A DNA stretch of 64,000 nt from JBPESP01 sp051710585 (GTDB lineage Bacteria; Pseudomonadota; Gammaproteobacteria; Enterobacterales; Enterobacteriaceae): NCBI GenBank assembly GCA_051710585.1, contig JBPESP010000003.1, positions 1 through 64,000 on the forward strand, read 5' to 3'. How positions within the stretch are numbered: position 1 is the first letter of the stretch; every line of letters begins with the position of its first letter. Of this stretch, positions 18,325 to 28,939 are shown in pieces. The notes under the pieces are model-generated. The model worked only from the letters and a program-made list of their open reading frames with translations. It was not told the origin of the DNA and ran no database searches. The translations under genes were made by a program, and so were the position numbers.

Positions 18325-18347
18325 GCGCCTTGCTTCAAGCGAGGCGC
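18325..18347 (+). terminator. Hairpin after csrA
   Basis: GCGCCTTGC and GCGAGGCGC form a 9-bp stem (one G-U) around TTCAA, 14 bases past the csrA stop. No T-run follows, so it may protect the 3' end or be a remnant of a terminator cut by the neighbouring IS. Confidence 0.5.
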
Positions 18348-18352
18348 AGTGA

Positions 18353-19110
18353 GCAGTACACTGAATTTTAGCCGCTTGAATAAAGGTGATATGCTCACTT
18401 CAGAACAATACGAATGCACCAATACAAAAAGAAATGTTACTCTTGAATTCAAACGCAAATCTGCTTAAACTGGTTGTCTATAAAAATTAGACCGCCACGT
18501 AAGCAGAAAAGCTATGTATATCAACCTTATCTACAATAACAAAATGCCTAAAATAACTACGTGTTGAGCGACAGGAGAAGACCATTAGCATATCTTGTGA
18601 TTATTTTCTTAATCTGTTTATGAGGAAATCGGTAGGCTAGGAGGCTATAGTCTTCTGCCACAGGTAGAAGACTAACCATCAAAGCACTAAAATTCCATGG
18701 GAAATGTAGAGTAAATTAGCCAAAGTGATGTTCCACAGCGATCAGGCTAGCCACTTTATAATTTTATACAAGCAGATGATTTTAACAGTTGCTATGGCGT
18801 TATGGGATTTAAAAAAAGCATAAATAGGCGAGGTACCACCTGTGAGATACCACAGTCCGATAGAGGTTTTCTTCAGAAAACTAAAAAAATTAACAGATAC
18901 CAGTAATAGCTTACATAAATTTCAACGAAGCAGCTCATAAACTATAGATTATATCGTGGTATTATTATAGCGCATTTAAGCTGCATAAATATAACGCTGA
19001 GTTTCTGCCAAACGAAACAGAATAGATACTGGAAAACTCTAAAAGCTACCCAATATTAGTTAATCACTATACTAATAAAGTCTAGACCACCCTGTTTAGA
19101 TTTGTCTACA
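18353..19110 (+). mobile_element. IS3-family remnant, copy E, near full length but internally deleted
   Basis: The left end near 18353 (ACACTGAATTTTAGCC) is shared with copies C, D and F. OrfA: TKRNVTLEFKRKSA, LVVYKN, MTKC-like, ERQEK. OrfB later parts: KIPWEM, GKLAKVMFHSDQASH, VFFRKLKK, HKFQRSS, then the KRNRIDTGKL tail. The right end near 19108 (GTTTAGATTTGTCTACA) is roughly the complement of the left end, so terminal inverted repeats are about 16 bp. Stops and frameshifts throughout; the DDE core is not complete. It abuts the dead mfd region. Confidence 0.8.
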
Positions 19111-19114
19111 GAAA

Positions 19115-19375
19115 ATTCACCTTAATGTCCCACTGCTTGATCCTATTTTATCAGCCACTTTACGCTCTCTAGCGCAGTCTGAGTAACCCCTTCTTCTGGC
19201 TGTTCCATCAGCTAAAAAATATATTCTTGCGTTGTTATACGAATACTCTTGCCAGCTATTACTGGCCTGCTTAGTATCATTTTTTATATTTATATTCAAA
19301 TAAATACACTTTCTATTTTCAGGTAGCAATACCTTGGGTATCAGCGGACTGTAATCATTTTCCTTTTGTGAATAA
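19115..19375. repeat. Repeat R3, copy 1 (unknown origin)
   Basis: About 260 bp also present, diverged, at 33990-34275. The shared core on the minus strand reads about AGTAATAGCTGGCAAGAGTA then TTCGTATAACAACGCAAGAA. Both copies lie just beyond the right end of an IS3-family remnant. A 70-codon minus-strand frame crosses it but resembles nothing I know. Confidence 0.5.
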
Positions 19376-19429
19376 AATCAGTGGACATCATTCAACTTTT
19401 ACATCTTGAATCTTACTTTCGGCTATTTT

Positions 19430-20720
19430 AAATTCGACGCTTGGCGTACACTTCTGGTGCTTTCCCACTCTAAAGAGATCCAGCATACCGCGAGGTCTTA
19501 TATTGTTTTCCAGAAAACGGCGTAGAGATAAGCGCTCAGTGCGTCGGCGGCGTGTCTAGTCAATTTTCATCAACATCAGAAAATTTTAACCTGGTTACCA
19601 GCAGTTAGCCCCAGGAATTCCTCCGCCTCTTACTTTCCATCAGAAAATCTCTGGATCATTAAATTGTTTATAAAACCAGCGTAGTTTATCCATTAGATCT
19701 TTGCTCTGCCCCTCTACCGCTAAATCTGGCAACCGACTGTGTAATATACATATTATAGTGGTCTTTTTTTCTCCGGCCGCATTTGCATGTTAAGCTGTAC
19801 GCGTTGTTTACGTTTGAGTTCGGCAAACAAATTATCTACCTACAGGCAGAGTTCTTTAGGCAGCAGCAAGCATATGGGATCCAAATGGCAGAGTCATTGA
19901 ATCATGCGTAAATATAATTTCCCAAAAAAGTGCCTAGCGACGACCTCAATATCGCTGGTGTTGAACACCGGTGTATTCAATGACAGATAGTTGAATAATG
20001 GAACCATCGTTTCATTAAGATAGTATCTGCCGGATATTCAGTGCCAGCCGGCAAGTGTCCTATTACTCATCTGTTAGTAAATTTTCTCGGTGGCGCGTGC
20101 GCCTATAACTGCTCGCGCCGCTAGCTTTGAAACAACTCTAGGGCGGCTTGTCAGTGAAGAATTTATGCTACAGCAATAAATTGACAGACCTTACTTTCTG
20201 GAATAACTTAGTATCGATATTAAAATACGTAAACTACGTCACCTGTCCTATCATTAAAACAATTGATACGGTAAGGACTCTTCTTCTCGTTACCCATGAG
20301 ATAAAGATCCAGCAGCGTACTACAGGGAGATAAATTTAGCGTTTTATAGCACTTAATCAACGCTTTTTAAGCGTCACACTGTCTAGATACGCGTGTAATA
20401 CATCCCGAGACAAGCACTGACCTTTGGTCATAAACAATATATGGCAATGCTAAAAAAACATGCAGGCAACCCACTACCATTACAAGATATTTACAAACTG
20501 GATAATAAAATGACACTGCGCACAAGCAAAGAAAAGCGGTATAGGGTAGATATTCTCTCTTAAATAATTTTCTGATGGGGATAAAAGCTGTTGTAGAGCA
20601 TAGTTTCCTAATCTAAAAATGTAAACATTGAGTAACGGATAAATTACAGAATTTCATTGTAGTCGCTATGTACTTTTTATATCGGTAGTAGTGAGCATAC
20701 TAGTCCTAATAGCGGCCAGA
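19430..20720 (-). pseudogene. mfd: Decayed mfd (transcription-repair coupling factor), N-terminal half only
   Basis: Minus-strand frames match E. coli Mfd in order: MLYNSFYPHQKII..ERISTLYR (for LPYDSFSPHQDIISSRLSTLYQ), YxQMSNRTLAGWH (YQQVSKGTLPAGI), VPLFNYLSLNTPVFNTSDIE, LLLPKELCL..DNLFAELKR, RVQLNMQM. Nothing of the helicase half is found, where IS copy E and repeat R3 lie. Many stops. Mfd removes stalled RNA polymerase and recruits UvrAB. lolC lies divergent, as in E. coli. Confidence 0.85.
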
Positions 20721-21020
20721 CCATGGTAGCGGTAAAGATAGCAAGCTTATAAAACTAGGATCAGCTTCTTTGCTGGCTTGATTGGATGAATAAAATGTAA
20801 CGAGCCTATTCTAGCATAGTCAATGATAAATCTCTTTTCCCACATCACAAGACTATTGCAGTACAGGCTGTGTTGAATACCGTGGAAGCGAGATGATAAA
20901 TAAAGACCTACTTTCAATATAAAAGCCAGCCACAATGGCGCTTAATGATTCCATCATGCAATATAACTCGTTATGATCATTAATCACTTTTCTTTTGTAA
21001 TCATATCTAAATAGAAATCA
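20721..21020. other. mfd-lolC gap
   Basis: E. coli has ycfT here. A 62-codon minus-strand frame (20747-20935) shows no convincing likeness to YcfT. It must hold the lolC promoter; I cannot pick a clear -35/-10 pair. Confidence 0.35.
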
Positions 21021-22226
21021 ATGTATCAACCTGTCATATTATATATTGCCCTGCGCTATATACGCAGTCGGGCAGCAGCAGATCGCTTCAGTCGTTTTAT
21101 CTCCTGGCTATCCATCATCGGCATTACGCTTGGCGTCATAGCTTTTATAACCGTATTGTCAGTGATGAACGGTTTTGAGCGTGCACTGGAGAGTAATGTT
21201 CTCGGGTTGATACCTCAAGCGCTGTTAACTAGCCCCGATGGGCTCCTAGATCCTAAACGTATTCCGGCCTCAGTGTTAGACACGCTTGTAGGTGTAACGT
21301 GTGTGGCGCCGCTGACCACCAGTGATGTGGTGTTGCAAAGCGCACGTGGCATAGCGGTTGGCATTATGCTCGGCATAAACTCAACCGATCCCGAACCTTT
21401 GTTAGATTATTTAGTGGACACACGTAAGAACGACCTCGTAGCCGGTCAATACCGGGTAATCCTGGGCGATAAACTAGCCGCAGCGCTCAGTATCAAACGC
21501 GGTGATAGATTGCGGCTGATAGTGCCCGCCGCCAGTCAATTCACGCCGATATGTCGAATTCCAAGCCAGCGACTCTTTACCATGGTTGGCACGTTCTCCG
21601 CTAATAGTGAAGTGGATGGTTATCAATTACTTGTAAATCAGCAGGATGCATCGCGCATGATGCGTTATCCAGCTGGATATATCACTGGATGGCGGTTGTG
21701 GCTGCAGAAACCACTAGAAGTAGATGAATTAAGTGCTAGGCCGCTGCCTAGCGGGCTGGTGTGGCATGACTGGCGTGAACGTAAAGGCGAGCTGTTTCAG
21801 GCTGAGCGGATGGAAAAAAACATGATGAGCCTGCTGTTAAGCCTTATCGTCGTGGTGGCGGCATTCAATATTATCACCTCGCTCGGACTATTAGTGATGG
21901 AAAAACAGGCTGAGATAGCGATTTTGCAAACCCATGGGCTGACTCGCCAGAAAGTGATGCTGGTGTTTATAGCCCAGGGGGGCACCGCCGGTATTATCGG
22001 TGTATTATTGGGGACCGGACTAGGGGTTTTATTGGCCAGCCAGTTGAACTGGTTGATACCGATATTCGGAGCTCTGCTTGATGGCGCCGAACTACCAGTC
22101 TCTATCGAACCATGGCAGGTAATAAAGATCGCGCTATCGGCTATGGTCGTAGCGCTGCTTTCGACAATTTATCCTTCCTGGCGCGCTGCTAAAGTTCATC
22201 CTGCTGAGATTTTACGCTATGAATGA
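21021..22226 (+). CDS. lolC: Lipoprotein-releasing system membrane protein LolC
   Basis: LolC, LolD and LolE form the inner-membrane ABC machine that extracts outer-membrane lipoproteins and passes them to LolA; LolC binds LolA. 401 residues (E. coli 399-400). MacB-like topology: one N-terminal membrane segment (SRFISWLSIIGITLGVIAFI), a large periplasmic domain with SQFTPICRIPSQRLF and ANSEVDGYQLLVNQQDAS, then three C-terminal membrane segments (MMSLLLSLIVVVAAFNIIT onward), ending PSWRAAKVHPAEILRYE. No clear ribosome site. The end overlaps the lolD start by 8 bases. Confidence 0.97.
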   Translation: MYQPVILYIALRYIRSRAAADRFSRFISWLSIIGITLGVIAFITVLSVMNGFERALESNVLGLIPQALLTSPDGLLDPKRIPASVLDTLVGVTCVAPLTTSDVVLQSARGIAVGIMLGINSTDPEPLLDYLVDTRKNDLVAGQYRVILGDKLAAALSIKRGDRLRLIVPAASQFTPICRIPSQRLFTMVGTFSANSEVDGYQLLVNQQDASRMMRYPAGYITGWRLWLQKPLEVDELSARPLPSGLVWHDWRERKGELFQAERMEKNMMSLLLSLIVVVAAFNIITSLGLLVMEKQAEIAILQTHGLTRQKVMLVFIAQGGTAGIIGVLLGTGLGVLLASQLNWLIPIFGALLDGAELPVSIEPWQVIKIALSAMVVALLSTIYPSWRAAKVHPAEILRYE

Positions 22227-22908
22227 GACCCCCTTGTTACACTGTTCCCAACTTAGCAAACGTTATCGAGAAGGTAAGCTTTATACTGATATATTACGTA
22301 ATATCAGTTTCACGCTAAAGTACGGCGAAATGATGGCAATTATTGGTAGTTCTGGTTCAGGCAAAAGCACTTTGTTATACCTGTTGAGCGGATTGGATGA
22401 ACCAAGCAGCGGCGAGATAATATTTGAAGGACAGCCTCTGAATAAACTTTCATCGGCAGAGCGCGCTATTCTACGTAATCGGCGATTGGGGTTTATTTAT
22501 CAATTCCATCATTTGCTGCTAGACTTCACCGCACTGGAAAATGTGGCGATGCCGCTACTAATTAACGGAGATCGTCCAGCACAGTCACAAGAAACAGCGA
22601 TGGAAATGCTGACGGCGGTGGGTCTTGAGAAACGCTGCCATCATCAACCGGCTAAGTTATCTGGCGGCGAACGGCAGCGAGTGGCGATCGCACGGGCGCT
22701 GGTGAATCATCCAGCGCTAGTGTTGGCCGACGAACCAACCGGCAATTTAGACCAGCGTAACGCCGAGAGTATTTTTGAACTCCTTAGCGAACTGAATATA
22801 CGCCAAGGCACTGCTTTTCTAGTCGTAACTCATAACCTTCAATTAGCGAAGCTGCTAGATAGACAGTTGGAAATGTGCGACGGCACACTGCTGGAAGCAG
22901 TACAATGA
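22219..22908 (+). CDS. lolD: Lipoprotein-releasing system ATPase LolD
   Basis: LolD is the cytoplasmic ATPase that powers LolCE. 229 residues. Walker A GSSGSGKST, Q-loop region YQFHHLL, signature LSGGERQRVAIARAL, Walker B ALVLADEPTGNLD, and H-loop VVTHN are all present and intact. Overlaps lolC upstream by 8 bases and lolE downstream by 4 (ATGA), so the three genes are translated as a coupled unit. Confidence 0.97.
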   Translation: MNETPLLHCSQLSKRYREGKLYTDILRNISFTLKYGEMMAIIGSSGSGKSTLLYLLSGLDEPSSGEIIFEGQPLNKLSSAERAILRNRRLGFIYQFHHLLLDFTALENVAMPLLINGDRPAQSQETAMEMLTAVGLEKRCHHQPAKLSGGERQRVAIARALVNHPALVLADEPTGNLDQRNAESIFELLSELNIRQGTAFLVVTHNLQLAKLLDRQLEMCDGTLLEAVQ

Positions 22909-24146
22909 AGATGCCGCTGTCATTACAGATTACGCTTCGCTTCAGCCGCGGGCGACGGCACGGTATGGTGTCGTTAATTTCAGTTATATCCACCATTAGC
23001 ATTGCTCTTGGGGTGGCAGTCCTAATTATCAGCCTCAGCGCCCTAAACGGGTTCGAGCGCGAACTGAATGACCGGATATTAGCAGTCGTCGCGCACGGGG
23101 AGATTGAGCCAGTAGATCCGCCGTTTACTGATTGGCAGGAGATGTTAAAACGTATTGAAAAAGTGCCGGGTATCCTAGCTGCTGCACCTTATTTAAATTT
23201 CACAGGCCTCCTCGAACGTGAGGATAAGTTGCAGGCAATACAGATCAAAGGCGTTGACAAGACGCTAGAAATGCGTTTAAGTGCGCTTCCACTGTATGTT
23301 CAGGGGAATGCCTGGGCGTATTTTCAAGTTGGTCAACAGCAAATCATCGTGGGGAAAGGGGTTGCCGATACGTTTAAAGTAAATCTCGGCGACTGGCTAA
23401 CGGTGATAATCCCCAACAGCGACCCGAAAATGAAGCTGCTCCAGCCAAAACGTATCCGCTTGCAGGTCAGCGGCATTTTGGCGCTAAATGGTCAGTTAGA
23501 TCACAGTGTTGCGATAGTGCCTCTAGCGGACGCTCAGCGTTATTTGCAGCGCGGCGAGGATGTTGGCGGCATTGCCATAAAGGTCAGCGATGTGTTTAAC
23601 GCCAATAAGTTGGTGCGCGATGCAGGTGAGATCACTAAGGCCTACGTAAAAATTCGTAGCTGGATCAGCACCTACGGCTATATGTACCGTGATATTCAAA
23701 TGATTCGCACCATTATGTATCTAGCGATGATATTGGTAATAAGTGTCGCTTGTTTCAGTATCGTTTCTACACTAGTGATGGCAGTAAAGGATAAAGACGT
23801 TGATATTGCAATTTTATGCACATTAGGGGCCAAAGACAGTCTAACCCGTGCTATTTTTATTTGGTATAGCGTGCTGATATGGTTGATAGGCAGTATTTTC
23901 GGCACGGTGTCCGGCGTTTTGATGGCGCTCAACCTGACTACACTAGTGAAAGGACTAGAGGATATGTTGGGTCATCAGTTATTGTCCGGGGATATTTATT
24001 TTATCGATTTTCTGCCCACCGAGCTGCACTGGGTGGATGTGACCAGCGTGCTAGCAATAGCGCTGATACTGAGTCTGCTGGCGAGCTGGTATCCAGCACG
24101 ATGTGCAACCCGTATTTATCCTGCCAGAATATTAAGCGGTCAATAA
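22905..24146 (+). CDS. lolE: Lipoprotein-releasing system membrane protein LolE
   Basis: LolE receives the lipoprotein in the LolCDE complex. From ATG 22905 the product is 413 residues (E. coli 414), starting MKMPLSLQITLRFSRGRR; an ATG 30 bases earlier in the lolD end is unlikely. First membrane segment MVSLISVISTISIALGVAVL, periplasmic domain, then three C-terminal segments (MIRTIMYLAMILVISVACF and others), ending YPARCATRIYPARILSGQ. Essential in Enterobacterales, consistent with its survival next to dead cobB. Confidence 0.97.
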   Translation: MKMPLSLQITLRFSRGRRHGMVSLISVISTISIALGVAVLIISLSALNGFERELNDRILAVVAHGEIEPVDPPFTDWQEMLKRIEKVPGILAAAPYLNFTGLLEREDKLQAIQIKGVDKTLEMRLSALPLYVQGNAWAYFQVGQQQIIVGKGVADTFKVNLGDWLTVIIPNSDPKMKLLQPKRIRLQVSGILALNGQLDHSVAIVPLADAQRYLQRGEDVGGIAIKVSDVFNANKLVRDAGEITKAYVKIRSWISTYGYMYRDIQMIRTIMYLAMILVISVACFSIVSTLVMAVKDKDVDIAILCTLGAKDSLTRAIFIWYSVLIWLIGSIFGTVSGVLMALNLTTLVKGLEDMLGHQLLSGDIYFIDFLPTELHWVDVTSVLAIALILSLLASWYPARCATRIYPARILSGQ

Positions 24147-24172
24147 GGCCCTATCCATAAGGAAAAAAGTAT

Positions 24173-24860
24173 ATGCGCATGCATCGCCGGTTAATCCAGT
24201 TTCGCAAAAAGTAAAAGGTTAAAACAACAGCACCTGCGCGCTTGTATTTTTTATCGTAACTTACTAGCAGTGACCAAAATAAAAAAATATTTTGTTATAA
24301 TACTGATAGAGAGCGAATATTTTCGCTGATTCAGGTATTCGCACTTTCCGGGATGTGAACGGGTTATAGTAGGAGCATTTAGTGAAAGATATCGCTACGC
24401 CAGAAGGTTTTACCAATGATCCTGCGCTGGTAGATATTTTATAACACCTGCTGCTATCAACTGCAGCAGGCGGAGATAACGTTGAATACTGCCCATCTAG
24501 CACTGACTGAACTGAAGTAGATACTAGGCGCGATTATTTTCTACTTTTATAAAAAACGCTTTGGTAACCGCCACATTATATATAGGGAGTTACTGAAGGT
24601 GTACTGTAGCTAAAGCGGTTAGATCCTTGATGTATTAACGAGATGACAGAGGCTAACAACCATTATCATTTCTGCTAGTTTCCCAGCGTACTCTTTCTCC
24701 TCATGTAATGTGGTTTAATGAAATACCGCTCAGTATGGATAAGATTTATCATGAGCTTGTCTGTGCTGACTATTTTCTAACAATTGATACCTCGGAGGGG
24801 GTTTATCTGGATTTGTGTATAAATCTTGCTTTTGTGCTATACATACCATTGAGTTGAATT
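24173..24860 (+). pseudogene. cobB: Decayed cobB (sirtuin deacylase)
   Basis: Begins MRMHRRLIQFRKK, like the long form of E. coli CobB (HRLSRFRKNKR). Then come SGIRTFRDVNGLWEHLV..DIATPEGFTNDPALV, ADNVEYC/NTAHLALTELK, and late MDKIYHELVCADYFLTIDTS..GVYLDLC. Stops and frameshifts break every stretch. CobB removes acyl groups from lysines using NAD. In E. coli nagK lies between lolE and cobB; here nagK is missing entirely. Confidence 0.85.
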
Positions 24861-25470
24861 CAATGCTGAGGCAGGTAAAAAAACATTTTAAAGAAAAAAT
24901 CCAGAGCACAGCCAGTTGGTGCGTGCCCCAGTAGACCCGTAAGCTTATCGACGGTTTATCGCCCATAGTGGCTAAGCTGTCAATTTTATCCTTGATAAAA
25001 GGATAAAATTGACTTGACACAATATTTTCCAGCAGATCTCTAGTCATAAAAGTTATAGTGGAGAGGTAGATAGGAAAATGGATAAATTATTCCATTTTAC
25101 ATTAGCTATGATACCTTATTAAAGATCAGCGTGAAACATCTCTTCCAGCACTCACAGGTAATGGAAGCTGACCCATACATTGCAGGAAAAAAACTTATCG
25201 CACTTGGGCTTATATATATTATCCTGCGCAATCATGCTCGCTTGATAGCAACGTTGACATTGAATATGTGCCTAGTAGTATCTTTTATCAGTTCTATCGG
25301 TTATATGGATACTACGTCTGATTTCACTAATAAAACGTCAATCCGCAAATTTTAAAACAGCACCACGTGGTAGGAAACCCGGAGGCGAACTGAGCATCCC
25401 GGCTATAAGGAAATGTTATCATCTCAATATTGAGATATAATAAAATAGAATCTAAAGAAGATAGAATATA
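24861..25470. other. Gap between dead cobB and dead phoQ
   Basis: E. coli has potDCBA, pepT and roxA between cobB and phoQ; none is recognisable, so several kilobases were deleted. It contains the palindrome at 24979-25013 and no gene. Confidence 0.45.
24979..25013. repeat. Perfect inverted repeat, 13-bp arms, 9-nt spacer
   Basis: GTCAATTTTATCC and GGATAAAATTGAC around TTGATAAAA, just past the cobB remnant. No T-run follows on either strand. Confidence 0.9.
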
Positions 25471-25479
25471 TTATATCGT

Positions 25480-26810
25480 GTAGTATTTCGATTAATAACG
25501 AAAGTCTTAAGGCTATAACTGGGTGGCGCCCAGCCGCGTATTTGCGTACTAAGCATGCTGGAATATAAGCGTACCTTTAAACTCAGGAACATACCTACTA
25601 AAGCCAGCATCTTCGATAATGATATGCAGCACACCTTCCCTTGCGTGGGAACTTATTTCCAACATATTCTGAGAATATTTGCAGGCATTATCTAAAATAA
25701 TAGCTATAACTTCCATAAAGTTGTTTTATCACTAATAAACGTTAACTTTAGTGAAATATTTAGCGATAAGGAAACACTTTGCGTTGATATACCTTGTTGA
25801 TCACAGAGTACACAGCTATAGAGCAGCACAAATGCAGTTAAAAGCTCAAAATATTATGATCCGAGTAAATGATGGACAATATAGATAATATCTTATCTGT
25901 TGGGAAATTCGGCTAATTTACTCCAATATAATCAGCTTATCTATTTCAATATTGAAATTGCGATCGATATACACGCGTCAGAGATGTTTTCAGAAGGTGA
26001 GTAAAATAAGAAAGGGGTCTAGTAGTACTACTAGCACTAACGCTCATTATTCAGTAAAATATTCAGGTTACATACCAAAATATCTACCAGCTAGCGCATT
26101 GAATATTTAGTGGGAAAAACTGGAGCCTCTGTGTGGTACAGATAAAAAGGGAAGCACCCAGAGTAGCTGATTAGCAAGAAGAAAATAGCTGAAGGATTCC
26201 AACAACAGATCAGTGTGCTGCAGCTTATAATGAAATAGTATCGATGAACACAATGCTTAGCGACTAGAAGTGGCTGGTAGCCGTGGCGGTTAATCGCCAA
26301 AGAATTGTGGATCAGGGCATTATATGCGTCATGGAGGCTGTCGAAATATTTCAGCTGTATCAGGGTGCCTCCTGCTACTACTCTATAGAGAGTTATTCTC
26401 TACTACTGCATGGTATGCGCATCAAATGGGTATATAGAGCTCAAAATAACCAGTCTTGATCCGCCAGACCTACTATAAGCGCGACCCAAATGCTAGTTGA
26501 TAACGCTGATGCTAGAACACATATGACTATTTTGATCATAAATCAGCACCTGGGTGGCAAATTGATATAGATATTTAGCGGTATGGCAATCAATAACTTA
26601 TTCTCTTCCATTACGGAAGATTTAAAAGAAGATCACTTTCACCGCGGGATAACAGGACAGAATGATGTTTTTCGAAGGCTACCTGGAAGCTATAAGCAAT
26701 GATAATCACGTAGTGATTATAGCGCAAAGAGAGCGCAAGAACTACGCAGGCCACTATCAACAAGAATATGACGCACAGAGAAAACAATTTTTATAGCGTA
26801 ATAGAAATAG
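25480..26810 (-). pseudogene. phoQ: Decayed phoQ (sensor kinase)
   Basis: Best piece on the minus strand: NDFMEVIAIILDNACKYSQN..LEISSHAREGVLHIIIEDAG, which is the N-box/D-box region of E. coli PhoQ (NDFVEVMGNVLDNACKY, LYIVVEDDG). NKVYQRK precedes it. The sensor half is nearly illegible. PhoQ senses low Mg, acid and cationic peptides. phoP and purB follow upstream in the E. coli order. Confidence 0.8.
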
Positions 26811-26829
26811 ATTTGTAAGAACTTAGTTA

Positions 26830-27590
26830 ACATCAAAACGATAGCCTTAACTACAAGCGTTGTAATCACTTCATGCGAGTAATTTTGCCCTGTTTTTTCT
26901 ATAGACGATCCATTAACATATCGATAATGTGACTATCAGGAAATTTAGTATCGGGATAAAGTTATAGCATCGGCGAATATTTCCTGATAATTTTACCGGT
27001 GGTTACGTATCAGTATCTTGGTACTAGTGTATTCAAGCAGGGTAACCCTGATATTAACCTTATTAATTATTAGCTCCTGGGAAAAAGATTAATGAGGAAA
27101 AGTGCGGTTCTATACCTGCAACACTAAACCGCTGTTACGGCGTATCAACGCTTACATCTATGCTACTATAGCTCTTCTAGATGAAGAGCTTAGCGACAAG
27201 TTATCAGTAACGCCTTACAGCACCGTAATTTTATCCTACCAGACTTCCCTGGAGAAGTAGCAGGAGAATTTTCACCTAATACACCTACTTCACTATCAGA
27301 AAATAAAATTGAGAGTATCCTTATCGGGTAAGTCTAAACCAATAATGGCAATCAGTTGGATGCTAATTTAGAAAGCACTCAACCTCCCCGTGCACTGTTC
27401 AAAGTTGGTATCTTATCTTGTGCCCTATTTCACTTATCTGTAGCATTAGATGCTGACGAAAAAAAGAATTATATTCCATTATAAGAATTTATATTCTTAG
27501 TTCTTAATAAATTACTATTAAAGGGCCTGATTGCATAATCCATCTTGTTAAGTGGTTATCCTCCCGCTTTGTAAGGAATATCTTCCTATA
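26830..27590 (-). pseudogene. phoP: Decayed phoP (response regulator)
   Basis: Minus-strand pieces in order: IAIIGLDLPDKDTLNFI (for IAIVDLGLPDEDGLSLI; the phosphorylated Asp codon is itself changed to G), ALIRRNSGLVLQV, ELIINKVNIRVTLLEYT, ILIRNH, then YVNGSSIEKTGQNYSHEVITTL (for VLMGRLRKKIQAQYPQEVITTV). Many stops. Both partners of the two-component system are lost. Confidence 0.85.
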
Positions 27591-27639
27591 TAAAATATCT
27601 CAGAAAGCAACTTAAACTTTACATAAACAGAAAGGGTAT

Positions 27640-28936
27640 TAAGGTTTAGCGCAGGTTCCCTTTCATAGCTTATTTAAATTCATCAATAATTGTTTTGGCG
27701 TCGCCTAATTATATTGGCGACGCCAATATTTTTCTAGCTGTACTTTTCCCGCTTCTAAAAACAGTAAATTATCAATAAAGGTTTTATACCCTCAGTATAG
27801 ATACACTTCTAGTGTTTAATCTCTTTCTGCTTTTCATACGATTTTTAAATTCCTTAGCGGCGTATCACCGTCTGTATGGATTCAGCTAGGACTTCCTCAT
27901 TCTTAATTTATCTCTATCAGAAAATGGGTTTCATTCACTTCTAGTTTATTAATTCCTTTTAGCCTATACTAGGTATGCGATAAGTATAACCTATCCAAAC
28001 ACCTACATTGTACAAAACAGTACAATCTGTCAAATTCTGCTGCCAAAGCGCAAAAGGGAATTTCACCGCTCTAGATAATTCATCACCACATTTACTAGGC
28101 CAAGATACCCTACCAAGCTCTTAAAATAGATAACAATTATATTGAACCGCGCAATACAGTCAAATACTTTGATAATATATAATTATCGGGAGCTCGGTTT
28201 GGGTAGTATAGGAATTCCAGCAAATACCTAGGCCCGGTAATTTACTCCTCCTCGTAAAACCAATGCCAGTCTACTTTGGGATAGGTGATTATATAAGCAT
28301 TATAATTACCAAAGGTGCTATAGTTTTTAGTATTCCTATGTGTTCCACTGAAATATTGCAACGTTATACACTAAGTAACATTTTAGCTATTTCCCTATAA
28401 CGTTTGCTCACCACAATGCTGTTGGCGCCAACAATAATCTCGCGCTTGCGCCCATAACAACCCATAACAAAATAAATTTTAAAACCGTAGTAAATAATCA
28501 GGACGTGGGAGGAATTCTTGATATCTTCTGAGGTGCAAGTAAAATAGAAAGAATTACTTAGTGCGTCTGTAGTGCTGATTCCTGGCGACTTTCTCCTTTT
28601 AAATATCCCACCGTCTTTTTATATTCATGATTAGTATCACATTCAATTTATTAAAAAAATAAAATGGTTTTTATATGCTCAGCATCCTTTTCTCTTAAAT
28701 TCGCGATAAATAACCTCCAGAAAACCTCTTTTGGATCATTAAAGGGGAGTTTATTTAATAGTATTATAAGAACACTATCTTTCATAGACCAGTGTACTTC
28801 TACCTGTACGCAAAATTTTAGAAAACGAAATTTACTAAAAATAATGCGGCGCAAACTAACTTTTTTTGTCGTAGCAGTTATATATAAGCAAAATAGTGGT
28901 CAGAAAAAAAACAATTACATCAATTACAACTCCTAG
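27640..28936 (-). pseudogene. purB: Decayed purB (adenylosuccinate lyase)
   Basis: N-terminus VSLRRIIFSKFRFLKFCVQVEVHW (for ALRGIFSEYGLLKFRVQVEVRW), EKDAEHIKTI, YQWNSYTTQTE-type piece (GICWNSYTTQTELP), FPFALWQQNLTDCTVLYNVG, and LAESIQTVIRR..KSYEK at the end. PurB acts twice in purine synthesis. The hflD-purB-phoP-phoQ order is that of E. coli. An 11-bp palindrome lies at its 3' end (27695-27726). Confidence 0.88.
27695..27726. repeat. Perfect inverted repeat, 11-bp arms, 10-nt spacer
   Basis: TTGGCGTCGCC and GGCGACGCCAA at the end of the purB pseudogene, followed on the plus strand by TATTTTTCT. Could pass for a plus-strand terminator, but no plus-strand gene ends here. Confidence 0.85.
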
Positions 28937-28939
28937 AGA